NCBI GenBank assembly: GCA_023974075.1
Contig: CM043798.1
Location: 19,499,441 to 19,563,440, forward strand
Direction of reading: 5' to 3'
Length of the DNA stretch: 64,000 bases
Source: Chaenocephalus aceratus
Lineage: Eukaryota; Chordata; Actinopteri; Perciformes; Channichthyidae
Shown here piece after piece: positions 53,255 to 62,975 of this stretch (its first letter is position 1; each line of letters starts with the position of its first letter). The notes below the pieces were generated by a model. That model was not told the DNA's origin. It saw nothing but the letters and a program-made list of their open reading frames with translations, and made no database searches. Both the position numbers and the translations under genes were made by a program.

Positions 53255-55546
53255 CTGAAGCTCCTGTTCTGTGTCTGACACACTGTCTGTTGACTCCTGA
53301 AATTGTTATACATAATTTGTGATTATTTGTATTGTTTCATAATATTTGTGTGCCATGTATTACATAGTATAAAGATATAACAGACAGTGTATTTGCAGTC
53401 TCTAAGGAAAATGTTTTATACCTGAAGCTCCAGCTCTGTATCTGAGATTGTGGTTACCGCCAGCTGTGGGTAGATGTGCCTGGCCCAAAAACGGCTAATG
53501 GTGTCCACTGCCTGACACTGAAAATCTTCATCTTGTTGGACACGGAAGATAACGGTTTGCTTTGGCGTCCAGGTGATGAAGTCTGCATAGATTGTTTTGC
53601 ACACAAACATCTGCATCTGCACCTGTAAAAAAAAGAGGAAGAAAAAGTACAGCATAGACTCCAACTACTTACCTGCAATTAACAAAACACAGATAATACA
53701 ATTATTTATGAGTTGTTATTTATTGTATTACCTGGGTGTAGTAGCTGTGGTTGGTCCTCAGTGACAACAAAGTGTCCAGATGTCCTCTCTTGTCTGCTGG
53801 CCAGTGATCAGCTGACAAATCACTATTCCACTTCAAGGGGCACTTTACCTCAACCACCCCTTTTCCACAGCAAACGCTTACACCAATGTAGGGCTTCTCT
53901 CTGCACACTCGGAAGCCTGCCCGTTGAATACTGATGCTTGTGTGGGGTTTATATATGTCACTGGAGATGTTAATTAAAGTGGGTGCTGTATATGCAGTTG
54001 TAAGGCCCAGTGCATACTTGTATGTCTCAATTGCATCCTTTTCGTGTTCCCTACCCCAAATGATGCCTGGTGTTTTCAGCGGATTTTTGCGTGACTCTTT
54101 CTGCACAATATCCCTCAGCAGTGATTTTGATGGTTTCTCAAGAGATGTGTGGATAACTCTGTGTGCTGATGTACCTGTCACCCTCCCAACCCTCTGCTGG
54201 TGCCAAGATGAACATTCTGCCTGGTCTTTTGTCTCTTCCTCTATTGCCTGTACCTGATCATCTGAAAATTCTGACAGATGTTGGTACCAAGGCTTTGGTT
54301 TGAAAGGGTCTGCAAAAGCCTTGAAAGTGCTCAGACCAACAGGCAGTTCTCCTGAGGCAGACAGCATTTCCAAGAACTGTTGTTTATTTTCTTCATTCGC
54401 CATTGGAATAACCCTGCAGTTTGTTCCTGTGTCCCTTTTTTTGGCTTTGTCTCCATAGAAGTCTATATTGATGACCATGTCTGCCTCAACTTTTTTCGTG
54501 CAGACTTTATTCCAGGCACAGGCGATGCTGGTTGGTGCCACACTTGTATATCCAAGACGAACTGATGCCTCCAACTTAAAAAGCAGGGCTCCGACATGGG
54601 AACAACTTTCTCCTAGTCTAGAGTAAAAAATATATATTTTAAATAAATACTTTTTCACCAAATAACAAAAGCATTTCTTCCCTTCTGAAGGATTACATAG
54701 GTGGCATTGTGACTGTACTATTAGTGTTATGCAGTCAGCTTACCCTGCCATGCAATCACAGTGAGCAGCTGTGACCTCTCCAGTCTTGTTAACAGCAACC
54801 CAGGTGTTGTGGGGTTTATCTGTAACTCTCCATGATGGCTTTACATGGGTCTTGAAGACTGTTGTGTCAGCACAGGGTTTGTGGTGAAGAACCACATCCA
54901 CCCAGCCACTGGTAAAAAAGGTATGTGCTTCCAGAGACCTGAAGTTCTTCATTGAACTTGCTGTGTAAATCCCTAGAGGACAAGTTAGCAGACACAAATC
55001 TCTAAACCTGCTCCGTCACATCTACAAAGATTTAAAAAACATTAGTAGTACAAACATGGGCAATCCAGAAAGTTAATTAATAAAGACTGAATTTTGCTAT
55101 TGTGATGAACTGTATGTTAAAATATTGTCATACTGTGTTGTGGTATATTTACTGAGATTATAAAGATAGGCTATAACATAAAATCGTCAATTATCAACCC
55201 TATCTATAACTAGATGCTATCATTAATTAGCTTGGTAAACCCCCTATTTAACACGTTATTGTATAACACATATTTATAGTTTACACAGTAACGCAAATTG
55301 GACAGACTATTAAAACGGATAAATAATGTGTCTTGATGACGTCCTATACAAACTACCTGGAGATTCAATGAGGTAGTTATAGATGTCAGGATATGACACC
55401 TCAGGCCATTGAGTCGGATCATTTTTCCACTCGTCCACCGGCAGACTGAATGGACATTGATCGCCTATTGCTTTTAATTTAATCATATATCGAGCCCGAT
55501 CGTCGTTTTCCAATGATTTAATGTAATAGTTTGCCTGTCTGGCCAT
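53255..55546 (-). CDS. SWIM zinc finger / YqaJ-type nuclease of the ISL2EU element
   Basis: Exons on the minus strand: 55546 (or an upstream Met at 55603) to 55357, MARQANYYIKSLENDDR...; 54972-54745, with TSGWVDVVLHHKPCADTTVF; 54617-53732, the largest; 53634 or so to 53416; and a possible 42-nt exon 53296-53255. A SWIM finger spans the second junction: CDCMAG then LGESCSHVGALLFKLEA (CxC...CxH). The YqaJ (lambda exonuclease-like, PD-(D/E)xK) domain has WHQQRVGRVTGTSAHRV, GIIWGREHEKDAIETY and VVEVKCP (E-x-K). The segment before it reads KPYIGVSVCCGKGVVEV, without the PDG loop that should supply the catalytic Asp. Junction phases are consistent. Its role in transposition is unknown. The end of exon 4 (ISDTELELQ) and the 42-nt exon (VSDTEQELQ) are near duplicates. 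Confidence 0.7.
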
Positions 55547-55595
55547 TGTAATCGGGCTGTTTGAAGATCCAAAAATCTCCGGTTTTCTTAATTTT
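55497..55595 (-). repeat. Right inverted arm of the ISL2EU element
   Basis: Reverse complement of the left arm and also the first coding exon of the nuclease. Just outside it, CATTGATCGCCTAT...TTGCTTTTA (55596-55627) repeats internal sequence at 55449-55476, so the original end has been altered. Confidence 0.75.
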
Positions 55596-55626
55596 CTGGA
55601 CATTGATCGCCTATCGCCTATTGCTT

Positions 55627-57022
55627 TTACTGGTGCGGATCCAGAAAGTTGTTCTGATGGAGATAACAGGAGAGTTGTTTAAAGACAGCGCGTTCAAGTG
55701 TTTTAGACAGGAACGGGAGGAGAGAGACAGGCCTGTAGTTTATAACATCAGACGGGTTGAGAGTGGGTGTCTTTAGGAGAGGGTTTACTCTTGCCTCCTT
55801 AAGACTATTTGGAAAGTGACCAGAAGTTAGAGAAGTGTTGATGAAATGGGTGAGAAATGGTAGAATATCAGGAGCGATATTCTGAAGGAGGTTTGAAGGG
55901 ATAGGGTCCAGAGGACAGGTGGTAGGGCGGGCAGAGGTAATGAGGGTAAGAACCTCACGTGGAGAGAGAGGGGAAAAGGAGGTCAGTGTGTGGGTGAAAG
56001 GAGGGTCTGTGACCCAGTGGTGAGTAAAGGTGAGAAGAAGGTAAAAAGAAGAGCGAATATCATCAACCTTTTTTTCAAAGTGGTTAACAAAGTCGCTTGA
56101 CATAAGTGAGGAGGGGGAGGGGCTTTGGGAGGGTCCAAGAGGGTGGAGAAGATGGAAAATAGTTTTTTGAGATTGGAATAGGAAGATTGGATCTTATCTT
56201 GATAGAAGGTGCTTTTTGCCTGAGAGATCGAAGCAGAGAAAGAGGAGAGGAGAGCCTGATAGGTTAGGAGGTCGTCATGGTGTTTGGATTTCCACCGTTT
56301 CCGCTCTGCTGCCCGAAGGATGGTTCTATTAGCACGCAGTGCGTAATTTAGCCAAGGAGCAGGAGGGGACTGACGAGCCTGCCAAGATGTGAGAGGACAG
56401 AGAGAGTCCAGAGAGGATGAGAGAGTAGAGAGGAGAGTTTCTGCAGCAGAGTTTGGAGGCAGGAGTTGGAACGAGTCAGAGCAAGGGAGGGCTGAGAGCA
56501 CCGATGAGGCAAAGGTAGAGGGGGAGAGGGAACGGAGGTTACGGCGGACAGGTGCAGGATGAGAAGAGATTAGTTTGTTATGTTTGGAGAGGGGTAGAGA
56601 TAATGAAATGAAGAAGTGATCGGATGTGTGGAGCGGGTTTACAGAGAAGTTAGAAGTAGTGCAGATCCTTGAGAATATGAGATCAAGGACATTGCCAGCT
56701 TTATGAGTTGGTGGGGATGGAGACAGTGAGAAAGCAAAGGAGGTTAACAGAGATGTTAGTTCGTCTATCTTCCCTGTCTGGAGGTTGAAGTCTCCGAGAA
56801 TTACAGCGGGAGGGCCAATTTCAGGGATGTGTGAGAGGAGATTATCTAATTCCTCCAAGAAGTCTCCCAAGGCGCCTGGTGGACGGTAGAGAATAACAAT
56901 GGTTAATTGTATAGGATGGGTTACTGTGACGGCATGGAATTCAAAGGTGGAAGGAGTGAAGTTAGGTAGCTTGAAGAGGGAAAAGCTCCATTTGGGAGAG
57001 AGCAGGAGACCACCCCAGTGAG
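55627..57022 (-). pseudogene. L2-like LINE fragment, endonuclease and start of RT
   Basis: Minus-strand frames encode the APE endonuclease (GGLLLSPKWSFSLFKL, VILYRPPGALGDFLEEL, VILGDFNLQTG, HTSDHFFISL) and the linker, then after a frameshift near 56105-56125 the first RT blocks (SLKEARVNPLLKTPTLNPSD, INYRPVSLLPFLSKTLER, NNFLDPHQ). Both ends are cut sharply: the RT stops before the catalytic block at 55627, next to the ISL2EU end, and the endonuclease lacks its N-terminus at 57022, next to the TTCATGAA-rich region. It is therefore an internal LINE piece left between two later rearrangements or insertions. Confidence 0.75.
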
Positions 57023-57023
57023 A

Positions 57024-57460
57024 TGATCGTGAACTGTTCATGAACTTGTCATGAAAAGTTCATGAAATATTAGTGAACCATATTCATGAACAGCTCATAA
57101 ACAGCTCATAACAAAGTTGATGAACTGTTCATGAAAGTGACATGAACATTAAATGGCACTAGGGCAGTTCATGAACTACTCATGAAACTCCTGTGCTGGA
57201 ATGGTTCATGAACAATTCATGTAATATGGTTTTAGGCAGGTTCATGAACAATTCATGAAATGGAGTTTTCAGTGAGTGTGTAGGGATATTCAACCAAGAA
57301 CATTTCAAGAATTGTTCATGAACATATCAAGAACTGTTCATAACAACTTCATGAACCATTCATGAACAGTTCATACCCAGTCACTGAATATAATTCAATG
57401 GCTGGCTATGAACTGTTCATGAACTGTTCATGTACATGAACTGTTCATGAACCATTGACT
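57024..57460. repeat. TTCATGAA-rich region, left
   Basis: The 8-bp palindrome TTCATGAA or near variants occur more than a dozen times in about 430 bp at irregular spacing (TGTTCATGAAC is the commonest). A related, less regular block lies at 62575-62975. The outer ends, CCCCAGTGAGATG here and CCCCTGCGAGATG (reverse complement) there, are similar, suggesting the two blocks are the subterminal regions of one large element. Confidence 0.6.
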
Positions 57461-57526
57461 GTGGGTCAATTGGCAACCATAGAAAACAACAATTATGTCA
57501 ATCACAATGGAACTTTACTCAAATTA

Positions 57527-57556
57527 ACAAACAAACAAACAAACAAACAAACAAAC
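57527..57556 (+). repeat. (AAAC)n microsatellite
   Basis: About eight AAAC units. Confidence 0.9.
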
Positions 57557-57688
57557 ATACATGTATACAGGTGGAGCACTACAATTAATCCTATCACTAT
57601 TTGAAGCAGTTCTTGACACTCAGCTGCACAACATTTTTTGTTACGGGTCCCAAAAGCTTGGGTACCACAGCAACAATAAATGATTTCT

Positions 57689-57752
57689 GTAGAAAACAGA
57701 AAAGTGCAGCAGCAATAATTATACACAGGATCCAGTTGATCGTCTGGATTGC
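57689..57752. repeat. Direct repeat, copy 1 (partner at 62270)
   Basis: TAGAAAACAGAAAAGTGCAG and CAATAATTATACACAGGATC through GTCTGGATTGCTTCT recur in the same orientation at 62270-62327 with few changes. It lies inside the TTCATGAA-bounded region. Function unknown. Confidence 0.7.
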
Positions 57753-58046
57753 TTCTTATTCAAAATTCAAAGTACACAGTTACATTCAAATAGCTGAACT
57801 TTACAAACATCACATTTCTCCTTTTAAGTTATCCGTCTGTCAGTCAATTACTGTATCTCAAGGAGAAATTCAACATAGTCAATATAAACACATAACGCTA
57901 GGGCTGTGCAATTAATCGTATTTTAATCGCGATTACGATTATGGCTTGCGACGATTATGAAAACAGCATAATTGACAAAATACGATTATTTTGCTGGGTG
58001 CGCTTTCGCCCCTCCCTAAAAGCGCACTCGGCCACGTGGGAGTGAC

Positions 58047-58370
58047 ATGTGTTGTGAGTGTTCAGCGCGAGCGAAGATATCAGAACAAGAGCAGCAACTC
58101 GTTAAAAAGAAGGGTAAAACTATTTCCACTATTTGCAAGTACTTTGCCATTACATTTCACATCGCTAAAGATATGTGCCCAGTTAGCACTGTTAGCAACC
58201 AGGGCTTTAAGCAACTTGTCAACACGTTGGACAAGCGTGACGCGATGCCGTCTCGGTATTATTTCAGCAGGTCTGCGCTGCCTGCACTATATGACAAATG
58301 CCGTGGGGAAGTTGAGAGAGATGTGGCTTCAGCTGACTACTTTGCTACCACAACAGACCTATGGTCTAGC
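58047..58370 (+). pseudogene. hAT transposase, N-terminal part
   Basis: Encodes KKKGKTISTICKYFAITFHI, AKDMCPVSTVSNQGFKQLVN, TLDKRDAMPSRYYFS and ERDVASADYFATTTDLWSS, the region between the BED finger and the first catalytic Asp of ZBED-like hAT transposases. The frame is then broken by the MITE segment starting near 58371. Confidence 0.75.
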
Positions 58371-58543
58371 CCAGGTGTGCCCAACCAGTCGATCGCGAGA
58401 TGTGACTAAAAATAGAACAACAATATTCTGTTTTATCGTTAATGTCCTGTAACATAATCTTCCTGTGCCAGAATAATGCACTTGAACGCATCAAAGCTTT
58501 GTGATTGGCCGGCGTCACCCCATGTGTCGGGGCGTGGCTGAGG
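58371..58543 (+). repeat. hAT-type MITE segment, copy 2
   Basis: Matches 16130-16345 in the opposite orientation, beginning CAGGTGTGCCCAACCAGTCG and ending near GTCGGGGCGTGGCTG. Inserted in the hAT transposase after DLWSS. Confidence 0.6.
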
Positions 58544-58551
58544 GTATTCAG

Positions 58552-59437
58552 TAGTGATGGCAGTTTGACACTGAAGCTTCGAACGGAGCTTCAACCCTGG
58601 ACTTCCTATTCCATAGAAGCAGTGCTTCGAAACTTGCTTCAAATCACGTGACATATGACGTCCGAAGCAGCAACTGCTTCAAATCACGTGACATGTGACG
58701 TCCGAAGCAGCAACTGCTTCATTTCCTGAATGAATCACTTGACTGGTTCGCGGTCCATTCACTCGATTCAATGGACTGCCTCGTCTCGATTCTGACAGGT
58801 GACAGGTTGAAACAGTTTCGAATTTGAGCGCTTCAACACTTTATGACAGCTCTAAACAATGCGCAATGTGTGGGTTGTTGTCATAGTTTGCGTTGTTGCT
58901 GTTGTCTGTTGAGTTGTTGTTGGTATTGCATTTGAATTGTAGTATCATTATAGAGCAAGCCAGGAAGAAAGATAGGTCGTTCTGGCTCGGGAACAAAAAG
59001 ACAATTATCAGTAATATAAAAACAGTTCAATATTTCAAGGAATAGATAGCCCAGTGGATAGAGCCGGGGGCCCGAATGCGGCGATGTCCTCCGCGCAGCG
59101 GGTTCAAAGCCCGGAATAGATGTATTTTAATCATTGCTTTTCAACTTTAATAACTGATAAAAGGCCCTCTCCTCCCAATGTCCAGCACTCTCTAGTCTCT
59201 TCTCAATAACCCAATACACACAATTATCAATCTTTAATTGCAAATAGAACATGATATTCAGTCTTAGTGTGTGTGTGCATCGAATATTTTTCAGGCAAAG
59301 ATACGTTAAACCCACTGCAGCCTTGCACTTCGCCAGGAGAGGTCGCTGTAACTGAAGCTTCGAGAAATGAACCTATTTCCGACACAATTGTCCAAGTGGT
59401 TCGACGCTTCATTCAAAGCTTCATTTTGCCATCACTA
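58552..59437 (+). mobile_element. Non-autonomous hAT, copy B, complete
   Basis: Ends TAGTGATGGCAGTTTGACAC and TTCATTTTGCCATCACTA are inverted repeats; an exact 8-bp duplication GTATTCAG flanks it (58544-58551, 59438-59445). The left subterminal part has two copies of CAAATCACGTGACAT...GACGTCCGAAGCAGCAACTG. A tRNA-like segment with pol III boxes lies at 59038-59120. No coding frame. Copy A is at 49098-50118. Confidence 0.88.
59038..59120 (+). other. tRNA-like segment inside the hAT element
   Basis: TAGCCCAGTGG (59047-59057) matches the pol III box A and GGTTCAAAGCC (59101-59111) is close to box B. Spacing (43 bp between) fits a tRNA with a longer variable arm. The same segment is in copy A (box B 49412-49422, box A 49466-49476 on the minus strand). 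It does not fold into a convincing complete tRNA by eye, so I call it tRNA-like, perhaps an old SINE captured by the family. Confidence 0.5.
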
Positions 59438-59447
59438 GTATTCAGTA

Positions 59448-59533
59448 CTGGTGGCAATATTGTCACCTGCCTGCGCTCATCTCTGAAACCAGACCATGTA
59501 AACAGGCTGGTGTTTCTTGCAAAACATCTTTAA
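59448..59533 (+). pseudogene. hAT transposase, C-terminal end
   Basis: STGGNIVTCLRSSLKPDHVN followed by RLVFLAKHL-stop is the conserved C-terminal end of the hAT dimerisation domain of this family. It lies just right of the nested copy B and belongs with the N-terminal part at 58047. Confidence 0.75.
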
Positions 59534-60673
59534 GAGATGTCATGAGCAGCCCTACCAGCATTTGCCATGGTGGCCTAAACATTTTTATTTGGTCTTAAAT
59601 TGTAGTTTAACATTTATTTCTTGTTACTTCTGGACCATGACGGTTGGCCAGCCTTCAACGTTTAACTGAGTGGAATATGTTGAATATGTTTTACAAAAAT
59701 GTTAGCTATATGTTAAGGAGTTTTCAGTAGGTTGTGACAGTGCACTGCATCATATTTGATTTAATTTATTTTTGGTCTAATTTATTTTTATTTATCATAT
59801 TAATAATATATGTTTAGTATGGTTTTGGAATTGCGCTCCAACATATTTGTTGATCTTGTTTATTGGTAAAATATTATTTGTTTTAAAGTTCAATAAATGG
59901 TCAATGAATAACCGTCAAAATAATCGTGATATCAATTATTACCCAAATAATCGTGATTATGATTGTTGCCATAATCGCACAGCCCTACATAACGCTATCA
60001 AATAATACTTTCTATCAATATATCTATCTTTGCCAAATATAACATATTATGGAGATCACAAAAATACACTGTCAATGTTAATAAACAAAAAACAAGGCAA
60101 TGTGCCTGCAAGACTCCACTCAGGTAAACAAAACATATTACCCGTGCGCAGCAGCTAACCTGCCTGCGAGCCTTCGCTCAGGTCACATTTACCCAGGCGC
60201 GGCTGAAGCCCGCGAAAATGGCATCTATTGTTGCCGACAGTCAGTGATGTACCTGAACGCGTTCAATGAACGATCGTTCATGAACGCGTTCATATTTTGG
60301 GCGAACGTGAACTGAACGTACTGTATTTCCGCTAGATGAACGTAATTGAGAACGCGTTCATTCTCAGCGCTGTATAACGGCGTTCAAAAGTGCGTTCATT
60401 CTCAGCACTGTATTATAACGGCGTTCAAAAGTGTGCCAGATTTCATATGCCTTTCAGCCGAAAACCCAGTTAAAACACACCGTAAACAGGCTTCAAAATA
60501 ATGCGGAAAACCACCCAATCTGGCAACAGCAAACTGCCTGTGACGCGTACGCGCCTGTCACCCCTGGCTGTCGCACTAAAATATAAATATACTAAATATA
60601 TCAGACGCCTCAGACAAACAATGTGGAACCGCGGAACCGGCGAGCATTGAATGAATGAATGAATTAGTATGGA

Positions 60674-61973
60674 CGAAGCCGAGAGCAGCTGCAGCAGCAC
60701 TCGCTCAGAGTGAGACTCTACGGCAGGGGTGGGGAACTTCCGGCCTCCGGGCCGTATACGGCCCACGAGACAATTTGGTACGGCCCTCGAGGTAATTTAT
60801 AAACACACGCAAAAAATAAAAAAATGAAAGAAATCTAGACCGCAAACAAATTAAACAAGCGAGTGCCTGTTTTTCCTGGCCAAGGTCAGGGTCCTTGAAC
60901 ACAACACGAGCCTAACGTGTCATCACGTGGTATATGTCTCGACTGACAGGGGTGCAGTTCTGACGGAGAGCACCAGAACGCCACTCCAGCACTTCAGAAA
61001 TTGCAGTACCGATAAGTCCATACACATGCCGCAGTTTCTGCGCGTCTGTGTCTTTAGTTGAAAGCCCAGTGGCGATCTGCTCATCTGTCATACTGATCAG
61101 ACAGTCAATAACTGTGTTGTTATCATTAGCATCTGGTTAGCTAGCTATGCTAACGAATATAAGAAGCTTTTTCTACAACCAGTGAGGTAAAGGCACATCT
61201 TTATATGATCATTATAGTTATAAAAAAAATAAGAGAATAAAGTAAACAAACAGGTATAAAATACTATATGACAGTTATTAATAAAGAAGAATACAGTTTG
61301 AAAGGGGAGTGATTTGTCAAATATCCATAAATTAAAAGAAAATCTGCTTACAGTTGTGTTTGGGTGTTGAGAGATGTGTCCATAGATCTCCTAATGTTGC
61401 TCTCAAAGTGCACCAGATTGATGCTTTTAACTTCAACATTTAAAAAAAAAATCTTCCCAGGGGAGCACGCCACACCCTGCACGTGCATGCATACGCGAGT
61501 CATGGTGAGATATCTGGATTAAGAGGTTGCTTTTTCTTTGCACAGAATGAAATGAATGGGCTGTGACTTTAGTTTTTTTAAGCAGAGGTCAATAACTTGT
61601 ACGGCCCTCTGAGGATATTGTAAAAATTGAAATGGCCCTTGAGAGGAAAAAGGTTCCCCACCCCTGCTCTACGGCGTCGGTGTATGAGCATTTAAAAGAG
61701 TTTTACGTTAAAGTCAGTACTGACTCAGACGGAAAAAATCAAACGTTTGCCTGTAAACTGTGTCCGCCCGGTTTGAAAAAGCAAGTCCGTACATCGACGA
61801 CGTCGACAACAAACCTTAAACGGCACATTGAGAATAAGCACACGACTAGCCTTTCACGGTATGTGCAAGTGGCGAATAAAAAAGAGAGCCAAAACAGATC
61901 CACTACCACCCAAATCCCATTAACATCGTACAGGAGACAAATAATAGCTCGCAGCAACGTATTGAAAAAATAA
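60674..61973 (+). pseudogene. hAT BED-finger exon split by a MITE
   Basis: A start at about 60669-60674 (MDEAESSCSSTR) runs to the target duplication at 60716; after the MITE the frame resumes [20 protein letters not shown], then [16 protein letters not shown] and [14 protein letters not shown], a BED zinc finger (CxxC...HxxxxH) of hAT transposases, ending at 61973. The catalytic region is absent. A TGA near the junction also interrupts the first piece. Confidence 0.65.
60724..61666 (+). mobile_element. hAT MITE nested in hAT element 2
   Basis: Ends CAGGGGTGGGGAACTTCCGG and AGGTTCCCCACCCCTG are inverted repeats; an exact 8-bp duplication CTCTACGG flanks it (60716-60723, 61667-61674). 943 bp, no coding frame. 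This is a common terminus type in teleost hAT MITEs. Confidence 0.85.
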
Positions 61974-62269
61974 CTATAAACTATAAATTAGTTCATTTTT
62001 GAAACCATGAACTTTAGTTCAACATTTTGAATTATGAACTATGAACTGAACTAGTTCATTTTAAAATGTGTGAACTGTGAACTGAACTAGTTCATGTAGA
62101 AAGTGAACTTTCCCAACACTGCCGACAGTTTAGTATTTTTAAAATACCGTTACTATGTCAAACATGCTCAAAACTTTCTGACACACTCTCCTAAACATCT
62201 CCAACATCATATCTAATTCACACAAGTTAACATCGATCATTTTCATCATGTACTGACCTGTAGAAAACA

Positions 62270-62327
62270 GAAAAGTAAGCAGCAATAATTATACACAGGA
62301 TCCGGTTGATCGTCTGGTTTGCTTCTG
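62270..62327. repeat. Direct repeat, copy 2 (partner at 57689)
   Basis: See 57689-57752; same orientation, a few substitutions (GGATTGC/GGTTTGC, CCAGTTG/CCGGTTG) and one small deletion. Confidence 0.7.
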
Positions 62328-62574
62328 AGGAGGGGGCGGAAGTGTCCCCCCTGAGATAACCCAGATGTCACCGCTCACCTGCCAAAGGTTCCACCTTGGC
62401 GCTACTTACTCGTACTGCTTCTCAAACAGTACAGATAAACCATAAAATGATATGAATGTCACCAAAATAAATAAATATAATGTTCAGTTTCAAATTCACT
62501 ATTGTTTTGTTTTAAGATTAAAAGTTTTAAAAAATAAAGAAATGTTCAAAAAATAGTAGATGAATATTCAAGAG

Positions 62575-62975
62575 GTCTTTAAAATCATCACACTGATCAT
62601 CAAAAGTTCATAAAATGCTCATGAATATTCAAAAATATTCTGAACTTGCCACAATCATCCAACATTCATGAAATGCTAATAGTCATGAAAAGTTCATGAA
62701 ATGCTCATGCAAACTTTTTGAGGTTTTAATTATAATGTTGTGATTGGCTGGATCATGAAAAGTTCATAAATAGCTCATAAAAGTCTGTCATGAGCAAAAC
62801 AGGAACTTTATATGAATGAACAATGTTCATAACAATTTCATGAACTGCTCTTTAAAATGGTTCATGATCATTTTAAGAATGTTGGTTCATGAACATAACA
62901 AGTGAACATATAATGAGTTGTTCATGAATGTTTCATGAGTGCTCATGAACAGCTCATAAAGTCATGAACTCCATC
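62575..62975. repeat. TTCATGAA-rich region, right
   Basis: Repeated TTCATGAA, CTCATGAA and GTTCATAA words; shares base composition, word content and a similar outer end with 57024-57460 in inverted orientation. Confidence 0.55.

Larger units (their letters stand above)
50203..55595. mobile_element. ISL2EU-type DNA transposon with two convergent genes
   Basis: About 100-bp inverted arms (50203-50303 and 55497-55595) enclose two genes: a plus-strand THAP plus DDE transposase (50404-52968) and a minus-strand SWIM/YqaJ nuclease (55546 to about 53255). From what is known of eukaryotic DNA transposons, a YqaJ-type nuclease next to a THAP/DDE_4 transposase marks the ISL2EU superfamily; PIF/Harbinger, the main alternative, carries a Myb-like second protein. 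Outer boundaries are not resolved: left flank runs into a truncated hAT, right flank into a LINE fragment after a short internal duplication. Confidence 0.75.
57899..59987 (+). mobile_element. hAT element 1, internally deleted, host to nested elements
   Basis: Ends TAGGGCTGTGCAATTAATCG and (reverse complement) TAGGGCTGTGCGATTATGGC, flanked by an exact 8-bp duplication CATAACGC (57891-57898 and 59988-59995). Subterminal AATCG/CGATTA motifs are numerous. It carries the start and the very end of a hAT transposase; the catalytic middle is replaced by a MITE segment (58371-58543) and a complete non-autonomous hAT (58552-59437). Confidence 0.88.
60242..62121 (+). mobile_element. hAT element 2, with a nested MITE
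   Basis: Begins CAGTGATGTACCTGAACGCG and ends GTTCATGTAGAAAGTGAAC then TTTCCCAACACTG; flanked by an exact 8-bp duplication CCGACAGT (60234-60241, 62122-62129). Subterminal GAACG/TTCA motifs are dense at both ends. Without the nested MITE it is about 0.94 kb and keeps only the BED-finger start of a transposase. Confidence 0.85.

Noticed and set aside
57024..57460. CRISPR-like array of TTCATGAAC repeats
   Set aside because: Repeats are short palindromes with irregular spacing, no constant spacer length, and the genome is a vertebrate.
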